Shown piece by piece: positions 15,445-22,753 of a stretch of DNA of 64,000 bases (position 1 is the first letter of the stretch; each line of letters opens with the position of its first letter). Both the position numbers and the translations under genes were made by a program. The stretch comes from Actinomycetota bacterium (lineage in GTDB: Bacteria; Actinomycetota; Geothermincolia; Geothermincolales; RBG-13-55-18), in contig JACIXC010000009.1 in NCBI GenBank assembly GCA_014360655.1, positions 62,001-126,000 on the forward strand, given 5' to 3'. A model generated the notes under the pieces. The model was not told the origin of the DNA. It did no database searches and saw only the letters and a program-made list of their open reading frames with translations.

Positions 15445-15831
15445 TTGGCGCAGAAGGTGCTTCTGGTCGACGATAACGCGGTGATCCTCGAGATGCTGCA
15501 GCGCAGGTTGCTGCGGGAGGGTTACCAGGTCCTCACCTGCACGGAGAGCATGCGCGCAGTCGAGATGTGCAGGGAGGAAGCCCCCGACATCGTGGTCCTG
15601 GACATCCTCATGCCGGGCAAGAACGGTTGGGAGATTATGGAAGAGCTGGCTGCCGACCCCGCGCTCTCCTCCATACCCGTGATCATCTCCACGGTGAAGA
15701 ACCGTCCCGAGGACGTGGAGCGAGGGAGGGAACTCCACGCCGCGGACTATATCGCCAAGCCCTACGTGTTCAGCGATCTGCTCGAGAAGATAGAGAAGGT
15801 GCTGGGGAGGGACGTGGATCAGCGGGAATAG
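15445..15831 (+). CDS. Single-domain response regulator (CheY-like)
   Basis: 128 residues from the TTG placed eight bases after a G-run, immediately before the receiver domain (QKVLLVDDN); TTG 15421 and GTG 15406 are alternatives. Receiver residues are complete: DD (acid pair), the phospho-acceptor Asp in DIVVLDILMPGKNGWE, Thr in IISTVK and Lys in YIAKPY. There is no output domain, so it should act by protein contact or as a phosphorelay intermediate. No kinase is adjacent; it is an orphan. Its last 13 bases overlap the convergent metallophosphoesterase gene. Confidence 0.88.
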   Translation: MAQKVLLVDDNAVILEMLQRRLLREGYQVLTCTESMRAVEMCREEAPDIVVLDILMPGKNGWEIMEELAADPALSSIPVIISTVKNRPEDVERGRELHAADYIAKPYVFSDLLEKIEKVLGRDVDQRE

Positions 15832-16649
15832 CCGGCGAACCTCTCGTGGCACCACCAGCGCGGGTGGACTTCCGTGCGGCGCTCCCCGTTCGGGGAGGAG
15901 ACGATGTGCACGGTGATCTCCTCGCCCTCGATCTCCACGATGTTGTAGGATGGCGGCGTATGACCGCGCGTCCTCCAGGTGCAGGCCGTCCCCGAGGTTA
16001 TCAGGTACATCCTGTCCAGCGGCCAGACGTAAGGGACGTGCTTGTGCCCGCTCAACACGATGTCCACGCCCACGTTCCGCAACACCTGCAGCACGTCGCC
16101 CGCGTCCCAGACGATGTTGCGCTCCCTTCCCGTGCCCGGTACGTGCACCAGGTGGTGGTGCAGCACGAAGATCTTGAAGGTCACGTCGCCCGAGAACTTC
16201 TCCTCTATGAAGCGGTAGTTGTGGCGCCCCACCTCGCCGTCGTCGAGGTCGGCCTTGTTGGAGTCCACGGCCACCACCTCCACCCTCTCGCTCAGGTGCT
16301 TCCCGCAGGCGCCGCTGTGGGTGAAGACGAGGGTGGAGGTGCGGGGCCCGAAGATCTCCTCAAAGTGGAGGTAACCGACATTGCGGCAGTCGTGGTTGCC
16401 GGCTATGACGATCTTGCGTGGACACTCCATGGCGTCGATGTATTCCCGCGCTTCCTCGAACTCCTCGCGGTAGCCGTTCGCGGTCAGGTCGCCCGCCACC
16501 ACCAGCAGGTCGGGGCGCAGGGCGTTGACCGCATCCACGCAGTTCGTGATGAGACGGCTGTCGAAGCGCAGGTCCCCGCAATGCAGGTCGGACAACTGGA
16601 CGACGAGGAATTTCCTCTCCCCGCTCTCCATGGGCACGTCATTCTCCAT
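15819..16649 (-). CDS. Calcineurin-like metallophosphoesterase
   Basis: 276 residues. All metallophosphatase motifs are in order: SDLHCG, VAGDLT, GNHD, LHHHLV and SGHKHVP, which supply the two-metal centre. The compact cytosolic type (no signal peptide) resembles 3',5'-cyclic nucleotide phosphodiesterase/Icc-like enzymes, but the substrate is not readable. The ATG overlaps the end of the upstream desaturase-like gene by 11 bases, so the two form an operon and are probably co-translated. That pairing suggests a role linked to isoprenoid or lipid phosphates, which is speculative. Confidence 0.85.
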   Translation of the reverse strand: MENDVPMESGERKFLVVQLSDLHCGDLRFDSRLITNCVDAVNALRPDLLVVAGDLTANGYREEFEEAREYIDAMECPRKIVIAGNHDCRNVGYLHFEEIFGPRTSTLVFTHSGACGKHLSERVEVVAVDSNKADLDDGEVGRHNYRFIEEKFSGDVTFKIFVLHHHLVHVPGTGRERNIVWDAGDVLQVLRNVGVDIVLSGHKHVPYVWPLDRMYLITSGTACTWRTRGHTPPSYNIVEIEGEEITVHIVSSPNGERRTEVHPRWWCHERFAGYSR

Positions 16650-18906
16650 CGGCGGTCCCTCCCTTGACCCTGCTCCTCTCGCGTTTCCGCGGTCTTACGC
16701 GGGGCGAGGGCTCCTTTTCTTCCCCCCGCCTCACCCTGCCGCCCCGCTCCGGTTGCCGGAAGGAGACCATGCCGTAGGGCTTTTCCCCGCAGAGCTCCCG
16801 CGCCACAAGGGCGCCGCTGAGCACCGCCCCCTCCACTCCCCCGCCGAAGCGGCTCCAGGCCCCTACCAGGTAGAGGTTGCACAGGGGAAGCCGGGGTCCG
16901 GGGAGGTGGTAGTACCATTGCGAGGCAAGGGGGGCGAAACCGAATGCGGAGCCGTTCTCGTTGCCGGTGAGGCGCGCGAAATGGGAGGGAAGGGTCACGA
17001 ACTCCCGCACCGCTTTCTTGACGGCGGGCAGCATGAGGGAGACCTCTTCCTTCACCAGGGTCGCCAGCTCGGCCCCCAGCTCGTTCGCCTGCGCCTCGCC
17101 CTCGAATGCATGCAGGCAGCGATGGGGCACGTTGACGCGGAGCATGAGCACGCAACCCTCGCGCGACGGGTCCAAGGGCTTTTCCTTGCTGAGGATGATG
17201 GAAGCGACCTCCAGGAAGGTGTTCCCGGTGCGGACCCTTCGCGGCTTTGCGGGAAGCAGGATGACGCGCTCGGGGATGCGCAGCTCCTCGTCGAAGACGA
17301 GATGCAGGGCGAAGGCGGAGCCCGAAGGCTGCAGCCTCCCCACCTCGCGCAGAAAGTCGTGCCCCAGGCAGGAAGGGGGGATGAGGCCGGACGCCGCGCG
17401 GCGGGGGTCCGCATCCAGGACTATGACGTTACAGCGCACCTGCGTCCCGTCGACGAGGCGGAGGCCGATGGGTTCGGCGCCCGTTCCCTCGCCTCTGACC
17501 AGGATCTCCTCCGCCCGGCAGGAGGTCATCACCTCGCCGCCCGTTTCGCGCACCAGGGTCGCCATCCTGCCGGTGAGAAGCGAGAGGTGACCCTCGGGGT
17601 AATGGATGCCGTCGATGAAAAGGGAGAGGAGGAGGCGCGCCCCCTCGTATGCCGGGAAGGAGGCAGGCTCCCCGCCGAGGATGGAGGAGAGCCTCCCAAG
17701 CATGAGCACGAGCTCCTCGTCGTGCAGGTAACGCTCCAGCATCTCCTGGAAGGTGAGGTTCTGCCATGCGGCGGAAACGGGATGGCGCACGAACTGCTCG
17801 TGGTAATCGTCCAGATCCGCCGGAAAGGGAGACGAGAGGAAGTCCGCGCGGTCCTTCCACTCGCCCCGGAAGCGGCGGAGGTCGGCGAAGAGGCGCCCCA
17901 GGCCCTCCCTGCTGGCCGGGAACTTATTTCCTAATTTTGCCATATCGGCCTCCTGGCCCTGCCCCAGCCTCAGCGCGATCTTTCCGCCCACCAGCCCCCA
18001 CTCCATGCGGCGCATCTTCACCGTCTCCTCCAGCCCCAGGCGCCGCAGGAGTGCGTTTAGCGCCCCTCCTTCCACCGCGCCCGTCAGCAAGGTGGGGCCG
18101 GAGTTGAGGGGGAAGCCCTGCCAGTCATAGGTCCGGGCATAACCGCCGACCTGCGTGGCTTGCTCTACCACCAGCGTTTTCAGGCCCGCCTGGGAGAGGA
18201 TGGCGGCGCAGGCCAGGCCGCCCATGCCCGCACCCACCACCACCGCGTCGTACTCGTTCCGGGCGAGCGTCCTTCCCGGGGAGAGGAGGGGAGGCTCCCA
18301 GCGTGCGGAAAGGGCCCGCTTGGTCAGCAGTGAGGCCTCCATGCGCCGGGGCAGGATGAGCACGATGAGCGGGGTGGCGATGATGCCCAGCGCGAGGAGG
18401 GACAGGGAGGAGAGGGCGGCCGCCTCGCGCGAGGTGTCGCCGCGCAGCGCGAGCATGCTCACCAGGCAGGCGGCGAGTCCCGCGACGAAGAGCAGGTCCC
18501 AGAAGAGCGTCACGACCCGGAAGGCCCGCCTGAGGGTGGGGCTCTCGCGCATGCTCTCCGGGTAATCCGCCGCGAGGTACTGGAAGGGAAAGGAAATGCC
18601 CTCCACGGCGCCGTAGCCCGCCATGATGGCCAGGGTCGCGAACCCCCCGGCGAGCAGGTTGGGGATGCGCGTCTCCAGGTCCTTGCCCATGACCAGCACC
18701 GCGGCGCAGGCCACCGCGAAGAAGAGCAGGGAGAATATCTGCAGCAGGGGCCACCTGCCGCCCCGGGGAAGGAGCGGGAACATGGCCAGCACGAGGGCCA
18801 GCGCGGCCACCGTCCCCCAGAGCGTGAGCTCCAGGCGGTAGAGGACGGCGAGGGCGAGCCAGGGTAGAAACGCCAGGAGCAAGAGGCAGAGCCCTTTTCT
18901 GCGCAT
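16639..18906 (-). CDS. Membrane-domain fused phytoene-desaturase/retinol-saturase-like flavoprotein
   Basis: 755 residues from an ATG eight bases after GGGAGG. The first ~210 residues contain about six hydrophobic helices (for example GLCLLLLAFLPWLALAVLY and LLALGIIATPLIVLIL). From about residue 225 a carotenoid-desaturase/CrtI-type FAD domain begins: YDAVVVGAGMGGLACA, then VVEQATQVGGYARTY, the substrate-domain helices and a C-terminal YLVGAWSRFGGGVEGAVLSGALVA. The tail is strongly basic. CrtI enzymes are normally not fused to a polytopic domain, so this is an unusual architecture that would place the redox domain at the membrane. It may act on a carotenoid, polyprenyl lipid or retinoid-like substrate. 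Co-transcribed with the metallophosphoesterase. Confidence 0.8.
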   Translation of the reverse strand: MRRKGLCLLLLAFLPWLALAVLYRLELTLWGTVAALALVLAMFPLLPRGGRWPLLQIFSLLFFAVACAAVLVMGKDLETRIPNLLAGGFATLAIMAGYGAVEGISFPFQYLAADYPESMRESPTLRRAFRVVTLFWDLLFVAGLAACLVSMLALRGDTSREAAALSSLSLLALGIIATPLIVLILPRRMEASLLTKRALSARWEPPLLSPGRTLARNEYDAVVVGAGMGGLACAAILSQAGLKTLVVEQATQVGGYARTYDWQGFPLNSGPTLLTGAVEGGALNALLRRLGLEETVKMRRMEWGLVGGKIALRLGQGQEADMAKLGNKFPASREGLGRLFADLRRFRGEWKDRADFLSSPFPADLDDYHEQFVRHPVSAAWQNLTFQEMLERYLHDEELVLMLGRLSSILGGEPASFPAYEGARLLLSLFIDGIHYPEGHLSLLTGRMATLVRETGGEVMTSCRAEEILVRGEGTGAEPIGLRLVDGTQVRCNVIVLDADPRRAASGLIPPSCLGHDFLREVGRLQPSGSAFALHLVFDEELRIPERVILLPAKPRRVRTGNTFLEVASIILSKEKPLDPSREGCVLMLRVNVPHRCLHAFEGEAQANELGAELATLVKEEVSLMLPAVKKAVREFVTLPSHFARLTGNENGSAFGFAPLASQWYYHLPGPRLPLCNLYLVGAWSRFGGGVEGAVLSGALVARELCGEKPYGMVSFRQPERGGRVRRGEEKEPSPRVRPRKRERSRVKGGTADGE

Positions 18907-18979
18907 GCGGTAAACCTCCCGTGAGCTTCGGTCGTCGTTCCGGGTTCGGGTCACAATAAAATATACAGCAAAACCCAAC
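18907..18979 (-). promoter_or_regulatory. AT-rich promoter region of the desaturase-like gene
   Basis: An AT-rich patch (about 18951-18972) includes, on the minus strand, TATATTTTATT. Exact -35/-10 boxes cannot be assigned with confidence. Confidence 0.3.
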
Positions 18980-19082
18980 CCCTCACCTTTGCGCGAGGCG
19001 CGCGGCAGCGCGGTACCATGCTCGCGACTTCACCGCAGATCTCGCACCCCCTCACCTTTGCGCGAGGCGCGCGGCAGCGCGG
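18980..19082. repeat. Pair of ~34-bp direct repeats
   Basis: Bases 18980-19013 and 19049-19082 are identical over 34 bases (starting CCCTCACCTTTGCGCGAGG and ending CGGCAGCGCGG), with a 69-bp period. The unit can form a small GCGCG-containing hairpin. It lies between two minus-strand genes. Confidence 0.85.
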
Positions 19083-19125
19083 GGAAGAGACACGATGTCG
19101 GCGTGCCCCGCCCACCTGTTTCCGA

Positions 19126-19143
19126 GAGCGGGATAGCCCGCTC
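19126..19143 (-). terminator. Hairpin after a small membrane-protein gene
   Basis: GAGCGGG-ATAG-CCCGCTC is a perfect 7-bp stem 15 bases after the stop of the minus-strand membrane protein. No T-run. It is nearly the same as the hairpin at 7677-7697. Confidence 0.45.
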
Positions 19144-19158
19144 CCCCGTTGCCGGGCT

Positions 19159-19575
19159 TCACGGCCCTTCGCCCAGGTCGGCAAGGATGAGGAGCACCAG
19201 GTCGCGCAGGAGGAGGAGGGAGACCAGGAGGGAGAGCAGGATGATGCCTGCACCGCAGAGCAGGAGGGCGAGCCCGGGCAGCCTGGAGAACAAGGTCAGC
19301 AGCGCGCAGCAGGTGAAGACGGTGACCAGGAGCGCGGACAGGATGACGGTGCAGCGGCGGAAGCGCGCCAGCAGCTCCATGGCGCCCTCGCGCAGCGTTT
19401 CCTCGTCGCTTTCCCGCCCCTCCTCCACCCCCTCCCCGGCCAGCGCCCGGGAGAGGGCGGAACGCAGGGAACGCGCCCCCATACGGAGCGAGCGGTTACG
19501 GAAATGCAGCAGGTAGAGGAAGAGGAGCACCCCCAGGGCCGCAAGGAACAGAAACGCCGCGATGTAGACGTCCAT
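19159..19575 (-). CDS. Hypothetical membrane protein, three hydrophobic segments
   Basis: 138 residues from ATG 19575; an in-frame TTG at 19593 is equally possible, and neither has a clear ribosome site. An N-terminal helix (YIAAFLFLAALGVLLFLYLL) is followed by a charged cytosolic stretch (RSLRSALSRALAGEGVEEGRESDEETLREGA) and two C-terminal helices (VILSALLVTVFTCCALLTL and LALLLCGAGIILLSLLVSLLLL). I do not recognise a family. It follows the desaturase-like operon on the other side of a repeat pair. Confidence 0.55.
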   Translation of the reverse strand: MDVYIAAFLFLAALGVLLFLYLLHFRNRSLRMGARSLRSALSRALAGEGVEEGRESDEETLREGAMELLARFRRCTVILSALLVTVFTCCALLTLFSRLPGLALLLCGAGIILLSLLVSLLLLRDLVLLILADLGEGP

Positions 19576-19842
19576 ACGAGGATTTTCCGTCAAACGAAGC
19601 CTTTTGACCAGCCCCTGCAGCTTTTACCGGAGCTCGGCCGGCGGGCCCGCGAGGGCATCGTAGGCGAGAAGACGTTTTATGGTATGTAGCTTGGTTGGTG
19701 TAATATACCTGTTATGCCGGGCCTGGTATGCCGGGCGGCCGCGGCCGGACGGCGGTTCTGCCCGGCAGGATGACCATGCGGCGGCGCGCGCGTCGCCGCG
19801 ACGCGGATGCTCTCCCGGCCGCGGAGACGAAAGGAGGGGATC

Positions 19843-20040
19843 ATGCCCAACGGCTTCCTGTCCAAGACCCCGGCGGAGGTCGCCCTGGACCTGGTCGGAA
19901 GATACCTCGAGTTCACCGGCGAGGAGGAACGCGCCAGGTACCGTGACGCCGATTCCTACCTGCAGCTCTACGAGCGCGCCTATCGCCTCATCCTGGAGGT
20001 GGGCGAGGGCGGGAGGGCGCCCACGGGCTTCAAGGTCTGA
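19843..20040 (+). CDS. Small hypothetical protein, 65 residues
   Basis: Start fixed by AGGAGGGGATC directly before ATG. The sequence (for example FLSKTPAEVALDLVGRYLEF and DSYLQLYERAYRLILEVGEG) is helical and amphipathic, with no cysteine or membrane segment. Family not recognised. It converges on the lysine-rich membrane protein gene, with 13 bases between stops. Confidence 0.6.
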   Translation: MPNGFLSKTPAEVALDLVGRYLEFTGEEERARYRDADSYLQLYERAYRLILEVGEGGRAPTGFKV

Positions 20041-20053
20041 ACGAGGCCGGAAC

Positions 20054-20422
20054 TCAGGCCTGTTCCGTTGCCTCGACCAGTTTCTTGCCCAGCTTGCCCC
20101 TGGAGAGATCGACCTCCATCTGCTTGATCTGCTCCGAGATCACCTTTTTCATGAGCTGGAAGACGGCGAAGCGGATGAGCTGCTCGAGCAGGGAACGCTC
20201 CTTCCCCTTCTTGCTTTTCTTCTTCTCGCGCCCCTTGGCTTTCTCGGCCCCTTTCGCCTTCCGCCGCGCCTTTTCCGCCTGGTCCCTTACTTTCGCCCTG
20301 GCCTTGAGGATCTTCTTGACCTTGCGTTTCTGCCGCCAGCGGTGGAAGAGAAGGAGGACGGCCAGCCCGGCCGCGATCATGCCCCACTTCTGCGCCTGCT
20401 TCTCCGGTGCGGTATCTACCAT
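20054..20422 (-). CDS. Small lysine-rich single-pass membrane protein
   Basis: 122 residues from ATG 20422 with AGGAGG six bases upstream. One hydrophobic segment near the N-terminus (WGMIAAGLAVLLLF) precedes a long Lys/Arg-rich predicted helix (RQKRKVKKILKARAKVRDQ and similar) and a C-terminal amphipathic part (LLEQLIRFAVFQLMKKVISEQIKQME). The layout suggests a membrane-anchored, possibly nucleic-acid- or lipid-head-group-contacting protein. No family recognised. Confidence 0.6.
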   Translation of the reverse strand: MVDTAPEKQAQKWGMIAAGLAVLLLFHRWRQKRKVKKILKARAKVRDQAEKARRKAKGAEKAKGREKKKSKKGKERSLLEQLIRFAVFQLMKKVISEQIKQMEVDLSRGKLGKKLVEATEQA

Positions 20423-20816
20423 CCCATACCTCCTCGCACAAGCGCGCATCGCCCTGCGGACCATGCAGACTCGACCATGCAGATATTATAACCGCTGAGA
20501 GTGCATGACGGCGCGCCGGTTCCCCTTACGCCGCCCGGGGGACGGCCGTCCGCGGAGCCCCTCGCGGCCCCCGCGGTTGTGAGTCGCCTCCCCGGTCTTC
20601 CTGGAAGAAAGCGGCAGAGACCATTCCCCGGCAGGAGCTCGGCCGCCGTTTCGGGGATGCTATGGCGTTCCGGCGGGCGTTTCTCGGGTTGAAAAAAGGG
20701 GAGAAAGCCCGTGTCCCGTCATACCTGCGAAGCAGGCGACAACAGGAGAAAAGTGCGCTCTCTCCTGGCGGCGGCCTTATCGCCGCTTTGGGCCTGCGGG
20801 GCAAGGGAAGGAGGAG
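20423..20816. repeat. Intergenic region with first copy of an ~85-bp repeat
   Basis: No gene supported before the small ORF at 20817. Bases about 20649-20735 are an imperfect copy of 20809-20892: both contain GATGCT, CGTT-CGG-GGCG-TT, GGTTGAAAAA and GTCAT-CCTGC in the same order. CAGGAGA (about 20742) and TCTCCTG (about 20760) form a separate inverted repeat. Confidence 0.55.
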
Positions 20817-20912
20817 ATGCTGTATCGTTTCGGTAGGCGCTTTAGGTTGAAAAAGGTTGAGAGACCACCCTGTCATCCTGCCAAAACCATTCAACAAGGA
20901 AGAAAGGGGTGA
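20817..20912 (+). CDS. Possible 31-residue small ORF
   Basis: ATG is preceded by an excellent GGAAGGAGGAG. The encoded peptide starts MLYRFGRRFRLKKVERP and is strongly basic. Its stop overlaps an in-frame GTG of the next reading frame as GTGA. The first part matches, with a frameshift, the upstream repeat copy at 20658 (MLWRSGGRF then stop). It may be a leader peptide, a small protein or just part of the repeat. Low confidence. Confidence 0.3.
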   Translation: MLYRFGRRFRLKKVERPPCHPAKTIQQGRKG

Positions 20913-20986
20913 TCTCCCAAATGTTCAACCTGACAACCGTGGTACCACGTCTGGTTTCCGAAGCGAAGGGCATCGAAGACGGAAGA

Positions 20987-21015
20987 TTGACGGGAGAGAA
21001 GGCGCTGTTTATGTT
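20987..21015 (+). promoter_or_regulatory. Promoter candidate for the multi-pass membrane protein
   Basis: TTGACG (20987-20992) and TATGTT (21010-21015) are exactly 17 bases apart, about 60 bases before the preferred start at 21074. If real, it argues that the upstream in-frame sequence (20909-21073) is untranslated. Confidence 0.45.
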
Positions 21016-21073
21016 AATAGAGCTTTTCGTTGACCCCTTGCAGGCGGTCCTTTCGGGCGGGAGAGGAGCGACC

Positions 21074-21931
21074 ATGCCCGCGACATCAGCGAGACCGACG
21101 CGCGCCATGGCCCGCGAGGCGTGGGGCGACATGAGGTCCTTCCCCCTCATGTGGTTCCTCCTTTCCGCGTCCGCGCTGCCCCAGGTCTTCCTCTTCTACT
21201 TCCTGGTGCCCGCCGCGCCGGCCAGCCTCTTCCTCCTCCTGCTGCTTGCCGGATACGCCGTCTGCTTCGCCCTGCACTTCCTCTTCTGGAGCATCGCGGT
21301 GCTGCGCTACGAGGGCCGCGTCTCGGGTGGGGAGGCGCTCACCCTGGGCGCGGCTTACCGGCGCATGCTGCGCGGCGCGAGGAGCACCCTGCTCACCGGA
21401 TTGACGTGGGGCGCGATCTCGGTGATGGCCTACATGGCCGCGCAGATGGTGGTGAGCTTCATCCTGAGCATGCTGGTGGCGGGGGGAGCCAGCGAAGGGA
21501 GCCTCATCGCCCTCACCTTCATCCACTTCTACCTGAGCTACCTGGTCGCCGACCTGGTCATGGTGCTGCTGGCCATGGCACCCCAGTTCATCTGCCTGGG
21601 AGAGGTGCGCAAGGTGGAGGAGGCGTTGCGCCTCAGCTACCGTTTCGCCAGGGCGGGTTACGGGGATGCGCTCACCCTCTTCATCATCCCCGAGATCATC
21701 GCGCGCACCCTGTTCCTAGGCGCCTCGTTCCTCTTCTACTACCTCCCGCGGCCGGGGCTGGTATTCGCCGTCCTGCTGGTCTCGATGTCCCTGCTGGAAG
21801 GTGGTAGGACGGCCTTCATCGCCGCGGCCTTCAACCGCTTCTATCACCGCGCCATGGAGGAGGAGAGGCGCAGGAAGAAGGAGAAGGGGAAGGGGAAGAA
21901 GCAGGCCTCAAGGCAGACCAGGAAGAAGTAA
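21074..21931 (+). CDS. Hypothetical polytopic membrane protein
   Basis: 285 residues from the ATG five bases after GAGAGGAG. GTG 20909 and ATG 20921 would add about 50 residues of unlike composition. About six hydrophobic segments alternate with short loops; the C-terminus is a Lys/Arg-rich tail. Helical stretches such as KVEEALRLSYRFARAGYGDAL followed by TLFIIPEIIARTLFLGASFLFYYL resemble the general plan of uncharacterised membrane families (glycerophosphodiester-phosphodiesterase membrane-domain-like), but I cannot assign one. It converges on the sigma factor gene. Confidence 0.6.
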   Translation: MPATSARPTRAMAREAWGDMRSFPLMWFLLSASALPQVFLFYFLVPAAPASLFLLLLLAGYAVCFALHFLFWSIAVLRYEGRVSGGEALTLGAAYRRMLRGARSTLLTGLTWGAISVMAYMAAQMVVSFILSMLVAGGASEGSLIALTFIHFYLSYLVADLVMVLLAMAPQFICLGEVRKVEEALRLSYRFARAGYGDALTLFIIPEIIARTLFLGASFLFYYLPRPGLVFAVLLVSMSLLEGGRTAFIAAAFNRFYHRAMEEERRRKKEKGKGKKQASRQTRKK

Positions 21932-21964
21932 GCAGCCGGGCGGCCCTCGCGCGGCCCGGGGCAC

Positions 21965-22621
21965 TCAATTCAGCAGGGGCTCCACGTGGTTCTTTATCTT
22001 CACCTTGATGCGGCAGAGGGCGTTGTCCACCACCTTGGTATCGCGCTTGATCTCACCCGCTATCTCCTTGTAGCTCTTGCCCTCCAGGTAGGAGACCAGC
22101 ACCTTCCACTCCAGCCCGCTCAGCTTTTCGCGCAGGATGTGGATGATGCGGGAGACCTCGTCCTCGAAGATGAAGAGCTCGAGGGGGTCCTCCACCTTTG
22201 AGCCGGTGCCGTTTCCGGCGAAATAGACGACGTCCCCGCTCTCATCGAAGGTGTTGGCCTCCAGGGGTCGGTAGCAACTGAGGGGGTTGTGCTTCTTCCT
22301 GGTGTGGGTCTTAACCGCGGTGATTATCTGCCTCGTGATGCAGAGGACGGCGAAGGAGCGGAAGGAACAGATGTCGTTGAACTTGTAATCCCGTATGGCC
22401 TTGTAGAGCCCGATCATCCCCTCCTGTATGGTGTCGTCGTGCTCGGCTCCGTCCAGGAAATAGGATTTCGCCTTCACGTGGACGAGGTACTGGTACTTCT
22501 GCAGGAGATAGGCCTCCGCCTGGGAATCACCCCCCCTGATGCAGGCTATAAGGTCCTCGTCGCTCATCTCGTCGTAGGAAGCCTCCAGGAACACAGGCCG
22601 CGTTCTCACTTTGACAGGCAA
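21965..22621 (-). CDS. sigH: RNA polymerase sigma factor, Spo0H/SigH type
   Basis: 218 residues from TTG 22621, four to five bases after AAGGAGGGG; this gives the same length as Bacillus SigH. Region 1.2/2 reads DEDLIACIRGGDSQAEAYLLQKYQYLV and KAKSYFLDGAEHDDTIQEGMIGLYKAIRDY, with the SigH-like SFRSFAVLCITRQIITAVK-(8)-NPLS. Region 4 is LSGLEWKVLVSYLEGKSYKEIAGEIKRDTKVVDNALCRIKVKIKNH. In Bacillota it drives entry to sporulation and competence; related factors occur in some actinobacterial lineages with other roles. The regulon here is unknown. The AT-rich upstream region is shared with a divergent DNA-glycosylase-like gene. Confidence 0.85.
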   Translation of the reverse strand: MPVKVRTRPVFLEASYDEMSDEDLIACIRGGDSQAEAYLLQKYQYLVHVKAKSYFLDGAEHDDTIQEGMIGLYKAIRDYKFNDICSFRSFAVLCITRQIITAVKTHTRKKHNPLSCYRPLEANTFDESGDVVYFAGNGTGSKVEDPLELFIFEDEVSRIIHILREKLSGLEWKVLVSYLEGKSYKEIAGEIKRDTKVVDNALCRIKVKIKNHVEPLLN

Positions 22622-22648
22622 GGCACCCCTCCTTCTCTTACAGCCCAC

Positions 22649-22740
22649 ATCTTGTATATTTTGAGAAATAATAAACCATACATGTTGTTGTTGTCAATAT
22701 TTTGTGGAAGGAATTTTAAGAAATATACAATATAGTGTAT
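22649..22740. promoter_or_regulatory. AT-rich divergent promoter region
   Basis: This block is far more AT-rich than its surroundings and separates sigH (minus) from the glycosylase-like gene (plus). It contains TTGTCA (22691-22696) and TTTTAA (22714-22719) 17 bases apart on the plus strand, and TTTATTATTT on the minus strand. GAAGGAATT (22707-22715) matches a SigH -35 box, but no matching -10 follows. Confidence 0.4.
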
Positions 22741-22753
22741 AAAGGATCGCGTT

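Noticed and set aside
22707-22715. SigH-dependent promoter for the glycosylase-like gene
   Set aside because: The -35-like GAAGGAATT has no RnnGAAT-type -10 at 11-12 bases, so a complete SigH promoter is not supported.
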